Origin: Isohypsibius dastychi
Lineage: Eukaryota; Tardigrada; Eutardigrada; Parachela; Isohypsibiidae
Direction: 5' to 3'
Length of the DNA stretch: 47,522 nucleotides
Assembly (NCBI GenBank): GCA_034696485.1
Contig: JAQIWT010000043.1
Coordinates: forward strand, 1-47,522
Below the pieces are notes generated by a model. The model worked only from the letters and a program-made list of their open reading frames with translations. It was not told where the DNA came from and did not search any database. Shown piece by piece: positions 47,052-47,522 of this stretch. Position 1 is the stretch's first letter; the number at the start of each line of letters is the position of its first letter. The translations under genes and the position numbers were made by a program.

Positions 47052-47522
47052 GTTCGAGAACCGTTGCTCTGTGAAACGAACTAAAACGGAAGTACCACAG
47101 TCGCCATTCCCAGTTTGTCTCCGCTTTGGAATAAGAGACGTTCGTTTCCGGGACATCTTTTGAATATCAGGTATGTATTACAACTGTGACCGTTCAATTT
47201 TAATCGCCATAACCGTATGTCGGTAGAAATATCAACAGCTATTCGTGACAGGAATTTTCAGAAGTTTTGTCGTTCGTTGAGATTGTTGCTCCCAAAAGAT
47301 GGTTTGGTTTATGTGGCTTGTCTTGACATTTATTCCCCAGTGGAGCATTGTACCAATATCAGACTTTAGAACTCTATGATGAATTACCGGGTTTTTCTTA
47401 GGTGAACCATGCTTTTCTCTGGAAATATGAAAGTGAGTCCCTGGACACAACCTCCTGCTCCGGTTCGACCTCATCAGCTTCCATATCAGCCTGTGTTTGA
47501 AAAGAAAGGTTTCGACGTTTAT
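47052..47522 (+). CDS. 5' end of an unrecognised gene, cut by the window edge
   Basis: An exon 47052-47170 (acceptor TTTCCAG, donor ATCAG|GTATGT) has no long frame and looks like 5' UTR. It joins across a 231-base intron to 47402. The first ATG there is 47409 and opens a frame to the end of the window (38 codons), reading MLFSGNMKVSPWTQPP, then APVRPHQLPYQPVFEKKGFD. The Pro/Gln-rich start is not enough to name a family. AAA|GTGAGT at 47430-47435 resembles a donor, so the true exon might end there and the later residues be intronic. Confidence applies to a gene being present, not to its function. Confidence 0.5.

Noticed and set aside
1-47522. CRISPR arrays, insertion sequences, phage genes, rRNA or tRNA genes
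   Set aside because: No regular spaced repeats, transposase, phage or rRNA sequence was seen. No T-loop motif with a matching cloverleaf was found by eye, though a tRNA scan could reveal one I missed.

Overview
This is a gene-dense window of animal (metazoan) nuclear DNA. Coding sequence is cut into short exons by GT-AG introns that are mostly 50-100 bases. Every gene I could name belongs to a family of animal signalling, transcription or trafficking proteins. NELF-B is present, which C. elegans lacks. With roughly balanced base composition, tiny introns and close packing, a small-genome ecdysozoan such as a tardigrade is my best guess. That is inference only. There are no bacterial operons, CRISPR arrays or intact mobile elements.

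I rebuilt gene models by joining exons at splice sites so that phase and family alignment both held. Left to right: an INSM-type SNAG/zinc-finger repressor (+, 3283-4812); RalGAP alpha (-, 5353-12846); PKA type I regulatory subunit (+, 14954-18151); the MFSD11/UNC-93-like transporter (+, 19401-21849); an SCAF4/8-type RNA polymerase II CTD-binding protein (-, 22165-24842); B4GAT1 (+, 25621-27052); an N-terminally acylated globin (-, 27387-29778); NELF-B (+, 31003-33104); a DUSP10-like MAP kinase phosphatase (-, 34020-36462); TFIIA large subunit (+, 39124-41514); FIBP (-, 41997-43691); STK19 (-, 44164-45254); PYM (+, 45758-46327); and the 5' end of an unrecognised gene at the right edge (+, from 47052). 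Strands mostly alternate, so most gaps are either divergent promoter regions or short convergent 3' gaps.

Several genes share a theme: initiation (TFIIA), pausing (NELF-B), CTD reading and termination control (SCAF), transcription-coupled repair (STK19) and exon-junction-complex recycling (PYM). I see no sign of co-regulation, so the clustering is probably chance. RalGAP alpha, PKA-RI and the MAP kinase phosphatase are unrelated signalling components.

The most interesting item is the globin. Its first exon lies 1.6 kb from the rest and supplies an N-myristoylation-type start. Ungapped alignment puts valine at E7 and histidine at E11 while the proximal F8 histidine is kept. Other points are a near-perfect Taspase1 motif in TFIIA, a PYM lacking its C-terminal half, an approximately 120-base inverted repeat enclosing a potential G-quadruplex at 582-1409, and several micro-exons.
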